Origin: CBDDCX01 sp965226925
Lineage (GTDB): Bacteria > Gemmatimonadota > Gemmatimonadetes > Longimicrobiales > Gaopeijiaceae
Length of the DNA: 64,000 nt
Direction: 5' to 3'
NCBI GenBank assembly: GCA_965226925.1
Contig: CBDDEN010000009.1
Span: 1-64,000 of the forward strand
Notes under the pieces: generated by a model
Databases searched by the model: none
Told to the model about the DNA's origin: nothing
The model's input: only the letters and a program-made list of their open reading frames with translations
Shown: piece after piece, positions 41,792 through 50,747 of the stretch
Position numbering within the stretch: position 1 is the stretch's first letter
Layout: each line of letters begins with the position of its first letter
Made by a program: the position numbers and the translations under genes

Positions 41792-44117
41792 TCAGAAGCT
41801 CCATGCCAGATCGAGAAAGACCACAGTACCGGGTTCGGACACGGGGACACCGGTGAACGGGTTCTTGGCATTCAGGTGGTCGGAGTACGCCTCGTCCAGG
41901 AGGTTCAGGATACCTCCTCGGAGGGTCACGCCGTTGGCCAACCCGAACCCCGCTCGCACGTCCACCGTCTGATAGGCATCGGTGGGGATTTCGCCTCGGG
42001 AACTCGACACCTGGTTCTGCTCGGCCACCAGGTTGAGCACCCCCTCGGGATAGAACCGCCCTGCGGCTTCTTCATAGCGCAAGCCGAAGGAGGTACGCAA
42101 CGGAGACACGCCGATGGCGGGCTCGTTCAACTCGTCGTCGTGACCATGCAGGTAGGAAAGGCTCGCGTCGAGTGTCAATACGCTATTCAGCGCCGCGGTA
42201 CCTGAAGCCTCGAAGCCCCTGAACGTCGCCTTGCCGTTCACGTACTGGAATACCGTGTTGGGCGAGAGAGGAAGTCGTTTCGGCAAGCCCGTCGCCTGAA
42301 TCGTGATGTAGTCGTAGATCTTCCGACCGAACACCCCGACGTGGAGGGCGAAGCGCTCGAAACGCCCGTCGAGCCAGGCGTCCCCTTGAATGCTCCTCTC
42401 CGGGTCGAGGTTGGGGTTCCCGATGAACTCTGCGGACGTCTGCGCCTTCGACGCGGGGATCCGATCGGAATACCGCTCGCTCGCATCGGCGGTGCGTACG
42501 ACCGACCCCAGGCCGAGTGCGAGCGTCCAGTTGCTGGAGAGATCGTAGGATCCCGTGACCGCTCCGCTCAGGTTGTTCTCGGCAGCATCGAGATCCGAAC
42601 TGACGTTGGTCAGGAAAAAGTCACTCGCCGTGGGCGCCTTGGCCGACACGAAGTCGCCCCGCACGGTCCCGGCCAGACGCAACCCGCCGCGACTGTATGC
42701 GAGCCGCCCGAAGGCACCGACATCGTTGATGTCTGCGTCGGGCCACATCATGTCCTCGAACATCACCACCCCGTTATCCAGCCGCGCGATGGTCCGATCG
42801 GCATTACGGTTGGATAGATACACATCGCCCCCGACCTGACCAGACCACTCGTCATTGAGGTGCAGGTCGACCGCGGCCCTCCCTCCACTCACGGTCATGT
42901 GCGAATCGACCGTGATATCCAGCGCGAAAGGCGGCACACGGCCGTCCATCGGCAAACGAGTAGGCTTGCCCACGTTGTCCATGCCGTGGTCGACCTTGTT
43001 ACGGTATGCCTGGAGGTTCACTCCGCGAACTCTACCGTGTCCCGCCCACTCGTAGGTCGCCGACAGATTCGTCGACTCGAAGAACGACGCACTCAACAGA
43101 CTGCCGCATAGTCGATAGGGCCCTGCTCCTGGTAGCCGGCGGACAGCACGAGCCTGCCCTCCTCACCGACGTTGAAGCCGAACTTTCCGCAGCCCTCCCA
43201 GGATTCGAAATCGGCCTGAACCAGAGCGCCGTCACCTGACTCATAGTCGTTCCCCTGACGAAACGCCCCGAGCAGGAAGTAGGAAACCCCACCACTCTTG
43301 CCGAAGACCTTCCCAGTCGTCTCGCTGGCCCCGAGGTTGGTATCGTATCCCGCCGCCACGCTTCCCCGAACCGTTGATGCAGCCCGCGGAAGCGGCTGCG
43401 TCTCGACCCGAATCGCACTGAGGTTGCCGGCCCCCCAAGTCAGAGCGTAGGGACCCTTTACCACCTCGATGGACCGGATGGCGCTTGGGTCCAGGTGTGT
43501 GAGCGGAGAGTCCATCCGGGCCGGGCCGGCCGGGAACATGCGCGCCCCGTCCAGATAGGTACCCACCTGTGTCTCCCTGAGACCCCTTACCACCGGGTCC
43601 AAGCCGAGCGGCCCTCTCCGTACGGCTTCTACCCCCTCGAGGGCCTTCAGCAGCTCACCCGCATCCTTCGGATTGGCCTCCTCCACCTCTCTGTCCGTCA
43701 ACGAGGACTCGGGCAGCAGGTCGGGCCTCAACACCGATACGTAGATACCCTCCAACGCCAGGGGCCGACTCTCCAAACGGATATCGGTACTCGGACTCTG
43801 ACCCGTCTCTCCCACCGTCATCTCGAGCGTACGCGTGCGATAGCCGAGGGCGCTCACCTCGATCTCGAAGGTGCCGGCATGGAGAATCAACATGAACTCG
43901 CCCGTGCCGCCCGTGGTCACAGTGCGTCGGTCCCCCTCGCTTGAACAACCGCCCCGTTTATCGGGCTGCCATCGTCAGCGGCCAGCACTCTTCCCATGAC
44001 GTGCTGGGCTTCGAGAGATGAGACTGGAACGACCATCGACAAGTCACCGAGTGTGATCAGCTTGAACGCTGCGCGGCGCACTCGGCCCATCATATCTACT
44101 GTGAGGTTCATCTTCAC
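41792..44117 (-). pseudogene. TonB-dependent receptor with two frameshifts
   Basis: The 5' frame has a signal-like N-terminus and a carboxypeptidase-like regulatory segment (GRVLAADDGSPINGAVVQ). It breaks at a run of five C (43932-43936); adding one base leads into TTGGTGEFMLILHAGTFEIE. The plug domain follows (GVEAVRRGPLGLDPVVRG, IEVVKGPYALTWGAGN). Near 43096 a second one-base loss occurs (GPIDYAA to LLSASFFESTNLS). The barrel then runs on to FLDLAWSF, a proper outer-membrane C-terminal end. Total length would be about 775 residues. The substrate is unknown. The adjacent exported His/Cys-rich protein hints at a metal. Confidence 0.8.
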
Positions 44118-44229
44118 TTTCCCCGCTGGTTACAAGAGCGACCCGGTTGCCCGATTGTGTGGGTGCGGTCTCGATTGTCAGAGTGGATCCGGCTCATGGC
44201 GCGGATCGGGTCATCGCGTTGACGTGGTG

Positions 44230-44655
44230 TCAGGCGATGAAAGGCGGGGCGTTGGCGAGGGGTATCAGATGGCGGGTGGGCTGCCTGGGGGAGTCGTCTT
44301 CCTCGGGAAGCAGTATGTGGCTCGCTCGCTCCACCGGGAAGACGGCCACCCGGGAATCGAACGTGGTGACCCGGGGAGTCCCGCCAATCTGACATAGATC
44401 GACGCAAAGGCAGGCGTGAGGGACCCCGGGAGGCAAGTCGCCGGACCGATCCGGCGAGTAGCCGTGGCCTTCATGGCCATCCGCGATCGGGACCGACTGC
44501 TGTTCAGCCTGTCCCGCCCGAGGCGCATCATGATGAGGGCAGGAGCGAACCGACGTGAGCGCGCCGAAAAGAAAGATGGACGCGAATAGCACTGCCGCGC
44601 CGCGGCGTCCTCGGAGCCGTCCGCTCCCGGTCGTCCTCTCCAATGTCAAGCTCAC
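44230..44655 (-). CDS. Small exported His/Cys-rich protein
   Basis: About 141 residues with a signal or anchor segment (AAVLFASIFLFGALTSVRS). The rest is rich in His and Cys: CPHHDAPRAG, DGHEGHGYSPD and HACLCVDLCQIGG. No domain is recognised with confidence. It lies directly upstream of the TonB receptor on the same strand and may bind a metal ion handled by it. The pattern resembles small DUF2946-like proteins found near metal receptors, but I cannot confirm this. Confidence 0.5.
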   Translation of the reverse strand: MSLTLERTTGSGRLRGRRGAAVLFASIFLFGALTSVRSCPHHDAPRAGQAEQQSVPIADGHEGHGYSPDRSGDLPPGVPHACLCVDLCQIGGTPRVTTFDSRVAVFPVERASHILLPEEDDSPRQPTRHLIPLANAPPFIA

Positions 44656-44948
44656 TATAGGAAATTCTCGGAGTGCGATGCCACTCGTGCGGTTTGACGT
44701 TTCCGCCGCTCGCGGGCGGACATGAGCCGTCGAGAAAACGGGTCATCAAACGTTATGGTAACAACAAGTCCTTGGCCAGACCCTCGCGGGCCAGGAGCAA
44801 GCGGCCGAGACGAAAGGGTCCGGGCCTCACCGCGCAGGCTCCGCACATGCGGTGACGGCGGCCGTTTGCTTGCTCCAGCGCACCACACGGCCTATCAGTA
44901 CCTGAGTCCCCCTAAGCGCCAATATCCCCGAGTCCGACGAGCGGAAAG
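44656..44948. other. Intergenic region between divergent genes
   Basis: About 290 bp between the divergent exported protein and the PP2C gene. No convincing ORF or RNA was found. It must hold promoters for both directions. Confidence 0.3.
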
Positions 44949-45890
44949 ATGCAGCGACCCCGGCTTGCTACCGAGTCCATCGCAGGGCTGCGACCGTATC
45001 AGGAGGACGCGGTCCTGTCTCAGACCTTGTCTGATGGGCGCCTTCTCGTGGCCGTCGCGGACGGGATGGGGGGCCATGCGGCCGGCGAGGTTGCCAGCGC
45101 CCTCGCGCTGGAGACGCTCGTGGAGGCTCTCGGAGACGGCGAGCCGTTGGACGCCGCGTTCCGTCTCGCCAACGAACGTGTCCACGAAAAAGCGAGGGAC
45201 CCCGGCAAGCAGGGCATGGGCACCACGATGGTCGCCATGCTCCTGGACGCTAAAGGCTATTCGGTAGCGAACGTGGGTGACAGCCGGTGCTACGTAATCT
45301 CGGCAGAGGGCACGCGCCGCGTCACCGAAGATCATTCCTTCGTCGCCGAAGCACTGAAGCGGGGACAATCCGAGGAGGAGGCTCAGTCCTCGCAGTGGAA
45401 GGACGCCCTGACCCGGTCCATCGGCACCGACGCGGAAGTCGAGGTCGACGTCTTCGGACCGTTCCCGGTCGAGGAGAATGCAGCCGTCCTTCTCTGTTCG
45501 GACGGCCTGTACAAAACGCTCTCTGACGCCGACCTGGCTGAGCTCTTCCTCCAGTCGGGCGGTCCTCGAGGCGCGGCGCAGACGGTGGTGTCCGCCGCCT
45601 ACGAGCGGGGGAGTGACGACAACATCACCGTGGCCATCGCAGAATTCGGAGAGGTGCCGAGGACTCGAGCGGTCGGCACCATGCCGATGGAGTTCGAGCC
45701 GCCGGACCGAGAGACGGAGCCGACTCAGGCGGCTGGTGAAGCCGAGACCGCGATGGCGCCGGACTCGTCGGATACATCGTCCGATGCCACCGAGACTCCG
45801 GTACGAACGGGCCCACCCGTCGGATTGATCGTAGGCGCAGCAGCGATCATCGCCGTGGCCGTGATCGTGTTCCTCATCCTGGGGGGATAG
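44949..45890 (+). CDS. PP2C-type Ser/Thr protein phosphatase, membrane anchored
   Basis: A 313-residue protein. The PPM catalytic domain takes about residues 1-235, with metal-binding motifs RPYQEDAV, LVAVADGMGGHAAGEVAS, ANVGDSRCYVI, LLCSDGLYKTL and GSDDNITVAIAEF. A Thr/Glu/Pro-rich linker and one C-terminal helix (GLIVGAAAIIAVAVIVFLILGG) anchor it in the membrane. It sits convergent to the FHA and kinase genes and probably reverses their phosphorylation. Confidence 0.9.
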   Translation: MQRPRLATESIAGLRPYQEDAVLSQTLSDGRLLVAVADGMGGHAAGEVASALALETLVEALGDGEPLDAAFRLANERVHEKARDPGKQGMGTTMVAMLLDAKGYSVANVGDSRCYVISAEGTRRVTEDHSFVAEALKRGQSEEEAQSSQWKDALTRSIGTDAEVEVDVFGPFPVEENAAVLLCSDGLYKTLSDADLAELFLQSGGPRGAAQTVVSAAYERGSDDNITVAIAEFGEVPRTRAVGTMPMEFEPPDRETEPTQAAGEAETAMAPDSSDTSSDATETPVRTGPPVGLIVGAAAIIAVAVIVFLILGG

Positions 45891-45930
45891 CGCCGGACAC
45901 CCCGCTTCGACCTCCACACGGGAACGCTCG

Positions 45931-46632
45931 TCAGGCGATATCCGCCACGAACGTGAGCTTGAGCCCGCCGACCTCGGCGACATCTCCGTCCTTCAGAACC
46001 GCCGGGTTCCTGGCGGCGCCATTCACCTTCATCTTGGTCCAGTTGTGGAGGTTCTTGACCTCACATCCGGCATCGCGGTTGATCACGAGGACGTGGTGCT
46101 TGGGAGCCTTCGGGACCCGCACGTCACATAGAGCGTCGGTCCCGATGAGGGCCGCAGCAGCCTCGGACAGATAGTGCGTGCCCCGCTGGCCGCCTGATTC
46201 CCAAGCGACGTGGGCGCGACGTTTCCTCTCCGAGTCCTGGAGGAGCTCCTTCACCTCGTGGGCCTGGATGTGCATCGTGCCCTCGAAGCCGGCCATCGCC
46301 GAGGGCGTGGCAGCATGGCTGGGGGCTATGGGCTGGTCACCGACCACCTTGTCGAAAACGATGGAGAACTTCCCGAAGCCGATCTCGTCGCCGGCCACGA
46401 TCGCTCGCGCGCCTTCGATCTTCTCGCCGCGAAGGAACGTCCCGTTCGAGGACCCGAGGTCCTCGACGACCCAGCCGTCACCCTCCTGACGGAACTCCGC
46501 CTGTCTCCGCGACACCGAAGGGTTGTCGATGAGGATATCCATGTCCTCTTCGCGCCCGACGCGGATGGCCGGCTGATCCAGGTCATAGACCTGCATCATC
46601 TTGCGGCCCAGGAGCAGCGTGATCTTCGGCAT
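45931..46632 (-). CDS. FHA-domain protein with two FHA-like domains
   Basis: A 233-residue protein. The N-terminal FHA domain has the phosphothreonine-binding signature (IRVGREEDMDILID, SVSRRQAEFR, EDLGSSNGTFLRGEK). The C-terminal third resembles a second FHA fold (ALCDVRVPKAPKHHVLVINR, LKDGDVAEVGGLKLTFVAD) but lacks a clear SxxR/H signature, so it may not bind phosphate. The linker contains an acidic helical segment. It lies immediately downstream of the kinase gene, on the same strand, and is a likely phospho-adaptor. Confidence 0.85.
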   Translation of the reverse strand: MPKITLLLGRKMMQVYDLDQPAIRVGREEDMDILIDNPSVSRRQAEFRQEGDGWVVEDLGSSNGTFLRGEKIEGARAIVAGDEIGFGKFSIVFDKVVGDQPIAPSHAATPSAMAGFEGTMHIQAHEVKELLQDSERKRRAHVAWESGGQRGTHYLSEAAAALIGTDALCDVRVPKAPKHHVLVINRDAGCEVKNLHNWTKMKVNGAARNPAVLKDGDVAEVGGLKLTFVADIA

Positions 46633-46756
46633 CCTTCGTCTCCTCCGTGCGTTCGGTTCAACGGTGGGGTCGCCTCGGGACGAGACTCGAGGGCGCGCAC
46701 CGACCCGCGGTGACCGATAATGCCGTATGGAATGCGTCGCTGTCCAGCGACGTCGC

Positions 46757-48754
46757 TCAGCTACCCCCGTCCGCCTCTACGCACCGGGCATGCTCAGGCA
46801 CGAGAGACAAGCACTCCTGTACCAATGCGTCCGCCACGTCGGGGGAGCCGTCCTGCCGAGCGGCCTCCGCGTCCCAGGCCATGCGCTCCGCGACCTTCAA
46901 GAGCAAAGACCGCGCTTCGGGACTTGCCGGCTCCAGGGTAGCCACGCGCTGAGCGTAGGAACGAACGTCATTCCCGTCACTCCCGAAGTAGCGGGTCTCT
47001 GACTGGGCTGAGGCCGCCATGTCGATCAGACGAGCCACCTCCCAAGAGGTGTCGACTTCGAGTCCGGCCGCCCGTAGATCCTCGACCGCGCCGGGCACCT
47101 CCGTCTCGTTGACCCGTACGCGGAAAGGCATGGCCACCGGGCCGATCGGAAGCATCCCCTCGAGACCCTCGCCGGTCACTCGAAGGCCCGCGACGCCACC
47201 GGTGGTGGCCCTGGCCTGCAGGTCGGCCAACTCCAACGAACGTCCCCATGGTTGGAGGATGGCCGAGCCGACAACCAGCAAGATGATCGCGGCGACCGCC
47301 ACTATTCGTCCCGGGCGTCGCAGCGCGCGGGCGGCTACGCCCCCGCTCCGGAGCGTCGTGACCAGAGTGAGGTCCTCCATGGCCCCGGCGCCCAACGTCA
47401 CCGTGGTCTCGACCGGCTCGTAGCGAGCGTCCTTGAGAGAGACCTTGTAGGTACCGGGTTCCAGCCCGTTGGCCATGCACGGAGTGGGTCCTTCCGCCAC
47501 GGTGGAACGCCCCAGGCGGATCTGTACCACCACGCCCGGATCGTCCGTCATGACTCGGAGGGATCCGGCGTCTGCGGCATCCCCGCCGGCGGCCACCCGC
47601 TGGAGCGCATCCCGCAACTCCCTTGCCGACGGGAAGCGGTCCTCGGGATCACGCTTGAGCAGGCGGAGGACCACGTTCTTCATGGCGGGAGGAATCTCTA
47701 CTCCGGCCTCGGAGAAGGGCCTCACGTCACCGCGCTCCGTGGCCACCATGAGCTCATAGATCTGACTCGTGGCCTCACCGGCCGGATTACCCAGCCACGG
47801 ATCGCGGCCGGTGAGAAGCGCGTAAAGAATGACCCCGAAGGCGAAGAGGTCCGTGCGCGCGTCGACATCCTCTGCTCGCAGCTGCTCCGGTGCGGCGTAA
47901 CCGGGTGTGCCCAGAGTACCGACGGTCGTTAGGCGACTGTCGGTCTCCCTCTCCGCAAGCTTCGCGATCCCGAAGCCGAGCACCTTCGCGATCTCCCCCC
48001 CGGCACGATCGGTGGTGAGCATCACGTTTTCGAGCTTCATGTCGCGGTGCACCACCCCCTCGGGGCCTTCGTGGGCCGCGATGAGGGCGTCGCAGAGCTG
48101 CAGGCCCAAATGGATGGTCCGCTCGACGGTGAAGGGCCCTTCCTCCTGGACGGCATCGCCGAGGCTCTTACCCTCGACGTACTCCATGAGGAAGTAGATG
48201 AGCCCGGCCTCGAGGTCCTCCTCGTAGGTGGAGAGTCCCACGATGTGGGCCGACTCGGTCCCGAGACGCTTCATGATCTGCGCTTCCCTCAAGAAGCGCT
48301 TCCTCATGGTCTCGGCCTCGGCACCCACAAGCCGGTCGACGCCGAGGATCTTGAGGGCTTCGATCCAACCGCCCTTCACATCTTCGACCTTGTAGACCGT
48401 ACCGAAGCTCCCGGCTCCGAGGCGCTTGAGAACGCGCCACTTGTCCCGAAGGAGCGTCCCCACGAGCGGGTCTTCGTCGGGTTCGTCCGCCACTCCGCCG
48501 GTGGCGGCGCTCTCCGCGGCGGGGGGCGACGTGGGCTCGCCCGCGGCACCGTCGTTTGGATTCCAGGCCACGGTGGGTTGGGACTGCCGCGGGGCGGGAG
48601 ACTCCGAGTCGTCGTGAGGTGCCGCCGTACCCGCGTCGCTTTCCTCTGCGGCCCCGGCCTCCGCAGACCCCTCGTCGGGGTTCGGAAGGTCGTCAGGGTT
48701 CCATGCGACGGTAGACTGCGGTCGCTTCTTATCGGGTTCGTCGGGGTTGGACAC
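46757..48754 (-). CDS. Ser/Thr protein kinase with GFG in place of DFG
   Basis: A 665-residue protein. The N-terminal tail of about 100 residues repeats TVAWNP twice (Thr15 and Thr61). The Hanks kinase domain (about 105-380) has GAGSFGTVYK, the VAIK-type Lys135, HRDMKLEN (236-243) and GTPGYAAPEQ, but residues 260-262 read Gly-Phe-Gly where DFG should be (codon GGC at 47975-47977). A PEGA-like segment, one membrane helix (IVAVAAIILLVVGSAIL) and a periplasmic domain follow. Loss of the Mg-binding Asp would normally impair catalysis. Confidence 0.85.
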   Translation of the reverse strand: MSNPDEPDKKRPQSTVAWNPDDLPNPDEGSAEAGAAEESDAGTAAPHDDSESPAPRQSQPTVAWNPNDGAAGEPTSPPAAESAATGGVADEPDEDPLVGTLLRDKWRVLKRLGAGSFGTVYKVEDVKGGWIEALKILGVDRLVGAEAETMRKRFLREAQIMKRLGTESAHIVGLSTYEEDLEAGLIYFLMEYVEGKSLGDAVQEEGPFTVERTIHLGLQLCDALIAAHEGPEGVVHRDMKLENVMLTTDRAGGEIAKVLGFGIAKLAERETDSRLTTVGTLGTPGYAAPEQLRAEDVDARTDLFAFGVILYALLTGRDPWLGNPAGEATSQIYELMVATERGDVRPFSEAGVEIPPAMKNVVLRLLKRDPEDRFPSARELRDALQRVAAGGDAADAGSLRVMTDDPGVVVQIRLGRSTVAEGPTPCMANGLEPGTYKVSLKDARYEPVETTVTLGAGAMEDLTLVTTLRSGGVAARALRRPGRIVAVAAIILLVVGSAILQPWGRSLELADLQARATTGGVAGLRVTGEGLEGMLPIGPVAMPFRVRVNETEVPGAVEDLRAAGLEVDTSWEVARLIDMAASAQSETRYFGSDGNDVRSYAQRVATLEPASPEARSLLLKVAERMAWDAEAARQDGSPDVADALVQECLSLVPEHARCVEADGGS

Positions 48755-48869
48755 TGACCCAGATACCTCATGGCCGAAGGTGGAGGCACGAACTTACCGG
48801 ACGCCCGGAAGTCGGGTCAACCAGAAGCGGGGCTTGCCACCTCACGGCCTCGGTCTTCCTTTACACTGC

Positions 48870-49952
48870 ATGCGACCCCGTGAACTCCCGATCCTGTTCT
48901 CTCTGGCACTCGTGGGAGCGTGCTCCGGCGACGCCCAGCCTGCCGGCAACGCTCCCGCGAGAGATCCCGAGCCGAGCGTAGTCGTCCTTCAGGCCGTGGA
49001 CGCAGGAACGGGTGCCGCCCTCACGGACGGGCAATTGACAGTCCGTTACCTGGTACGTGCCCCCATCACTCTGGACGCCTCAGCCGTGGAGCGCGTGTCG
49101 GCCTCCGAGCCATACCGCATCGCGCATGCCGTCGCCGAAGACAACCTCGTCGTTGAGCTGCGCCTCGAGGCCGAATCGTACCACCGTCTGGACACCGTGC
49201 TCACGGTCGCCCGTGGGGCCTCGGCGGGACCCTACACCGTGCGGATGACGAGGCGTCTGGACCGGGCCGCCTCAGCGGGCGGCCGGCCGGCGGCCGGAGG
49301 GCGCATCACGACACCCTCGCGGGCGAACGTCGCAGCATCCGAGCCCGCCGACCCGGACGCCGGTATCGACCGCACGGCTCTGCGGGTGGGAAACGAGGCG
49401 TTTCAGGCCGGCGATTGGGTGGCGCCCACGCGCGCCTATCTCAACATGGTCGAGCCCCCGAGGCGGACCGGTGTCTACGCCCGCGCCTATCAGCAGGCCC
49501 TGGTGCGTCTCGGCGTGAGCCACATCAACCTGGGTGAGTGGGCCGGTGCGCTCAACGCGCTCGATGCGGCGGTGTCGTTCGACTCCCCGGGCTTCAACGC
49601 CTATCTGACCCTGAGCCAAGTTCAGTGTGAGGTCGGGCGCACCGATGACGGCCGTCGTTCGCTGAGCCGGATCGACGACATGGCGACGTCTATCCCCGGC
49701 GGCGAGCGACCTGTCGTCATGTCGTTGGTGGCTTATCAACGGGCGGTGTGCGGTCAGGCCGATTTCGACCGAGCCGGGAGCGCCCTGCGGCGCGTGCAGA
49801 CCGGAAGCCTCACCATCCAGGCCTTCGAAGCGTTTATCGAGCAGAGCGAGTCACTCAACCCCCAGCCCGCCCGGCTCCAACAGGCGGTCGGCAACGCCCG
49901 TCGACGCATCGCCGAAATCCGGGACCGGATGCGGCGGGGGGATGACGCCTAG
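48870..49952 (+). CDS. Lipoprotein with TPR-like C-terminus
   Basis: About 360 residues from the ATG at 48870, preceding a lipobox (FSLALVGACSGD). The first half is beta-rich (VVVLQAVDAGTGAALTDGQ). The second half is helical and resembles tetratricopeptide repeats (ALRVGNEAFQAGDWVAPTRAYLNM, LGVSHINLGEWAGALNALDA). An outer-membrane or periplasmic scaffold role is likely. It is divergent from the kinase gene and may be part of the same signalling locus. Confidence 0.7.
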   Translation: MRPRELPILFSLALVGACSGDAQPAGNAPARDPEPSVVVLQAVDAGTGAALTDGQLTVRYLVRAPITLDASAVERVSASEPYRIAHAVAEDNLVVELRLEAESYHRLDTVLTVARGASAGPYTVRMTRRLDRAASAGGRPAAGGRITTPSRANVAASEPADPDAGIDRTALRVGNEAFQAGDWVAPTRAYLNMVEPPRRTGVYARAYQQALVRLGVSHINLGEWAGALNALDAAVSFDSPGFNAYLTLSQVQCEVGRTDDGRRSLSRIDDMATSIPGGERPVVMSLVAYQRAVCGQADFDRAGSALRRVQTGSLTIQAFEAFIEQSESLNPQPARLQQAVGNARRRIAEIRDRMRRGDDA

Positions 49953-50050
49953 CGGTAGCTCAGACTGCTCCCGGGGGCCCGCCAAGAGTTGTTGCTTGCC
50001 TACGCCCTCACGCATACGATTGCTCCGTAGCCCCAAACGGAGCAGGACAC

Positions 50051-50746
50051 ATGACTCAGAGGAACCCTTCCGACCACGCCAGTCCCAGGGGGCCGAGCGT
50101 GATCCTACCCCCCCATCCCGAGTTCGGCGAGTTCGGCGAGGCTGTCGCGTGGCTCGCAGGCCGTTCGGGCATGTCACGGCGCGGCTTCATCAAGGGGGTC
50201 ATCGCCTCCGGAGTCGCCGTGGCGGGTGTGCCGTATCTGGCCAATGCGAGCCCTCGGCCCGCCCTCCAGAGCGGTGCGGCCGAGCGCCTCATCTCGCTTG
50301 ATGTGAACGGGCAGACCCGTAGGGTGGACGTGCTTCCCAACGAGACGCTCGCCATGACGCTGCGCTACAAGCTCGGCCTCACCGGAACCAAGCTCGGGTG
50401 TGACCGTGCAGAGTGCGGCGCCTGCACCGTGCTCATCGACGACGTCACGCACTACTCCTGCTCGACGCTGACTCATCGCGTACGGGGCCGAGCGATCACT
50501 ACGGTGGAGGGGCTCGAGAGTCCGTCGGGCGAGTTGCACCCCGTGCAACAGGCCTTCATCGACGAGCTGGCTCCACAGTGCGGTTTCTGCACGCCGGGGC
50601 AGGTGATAGCAGCCGTGGGACTCCTCAGGACAAATCCGAATCCGACCCGTGAAGAGGCTCGCCAGGCGATGTCGGGAAACATCTGCCGGTGCGGTGCTTA
50701 CGATCATTACCTGAACGGGGTCATGCGCGCGGCGCAGGAGGTGTGA
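50051..50746 (+). CDS. [2Fe-2S] subunit of a molybdenum hydroxylase (CoxS/XdhC-type), Tat-exported
   Basis: A 231-residue small subunit with a twin-arginine signal (SRRGFIKGVIASGVAVAG). The plant-type [2Fe-2S] domain is GCDRAECGACTVLIDD with a later Cys, and the second cluster domain is CGFCTPGQV..NICRCGAYD. Electrons pass through these from the molybdenum site to FAD. It starts the S-L-M operon; the large subunit ATG follows its stop by two bases. Confidence 0.92.
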   Translation: MTQRNPSDHASPRGPSVILPPHPEFGEFGEAVAWLAGRSGMSRRGFIKGVIASGVAVAGVPYLANASPRPALQSGAAERLISLDVNGQTRRVDVLPNETLAMTLRYKLGLTGTKLGCDRAECGACTVLIDDVTHYSCSTLTHRVRGRAITTVEGLESPSGELHPVQQAFIDELAPQCGFCTPGQVIAAVGLLRTNPNPTREEARQAMSGNICRCGAYDHYLNGVMRAAQEV

Positions 50747-50747
50747 C

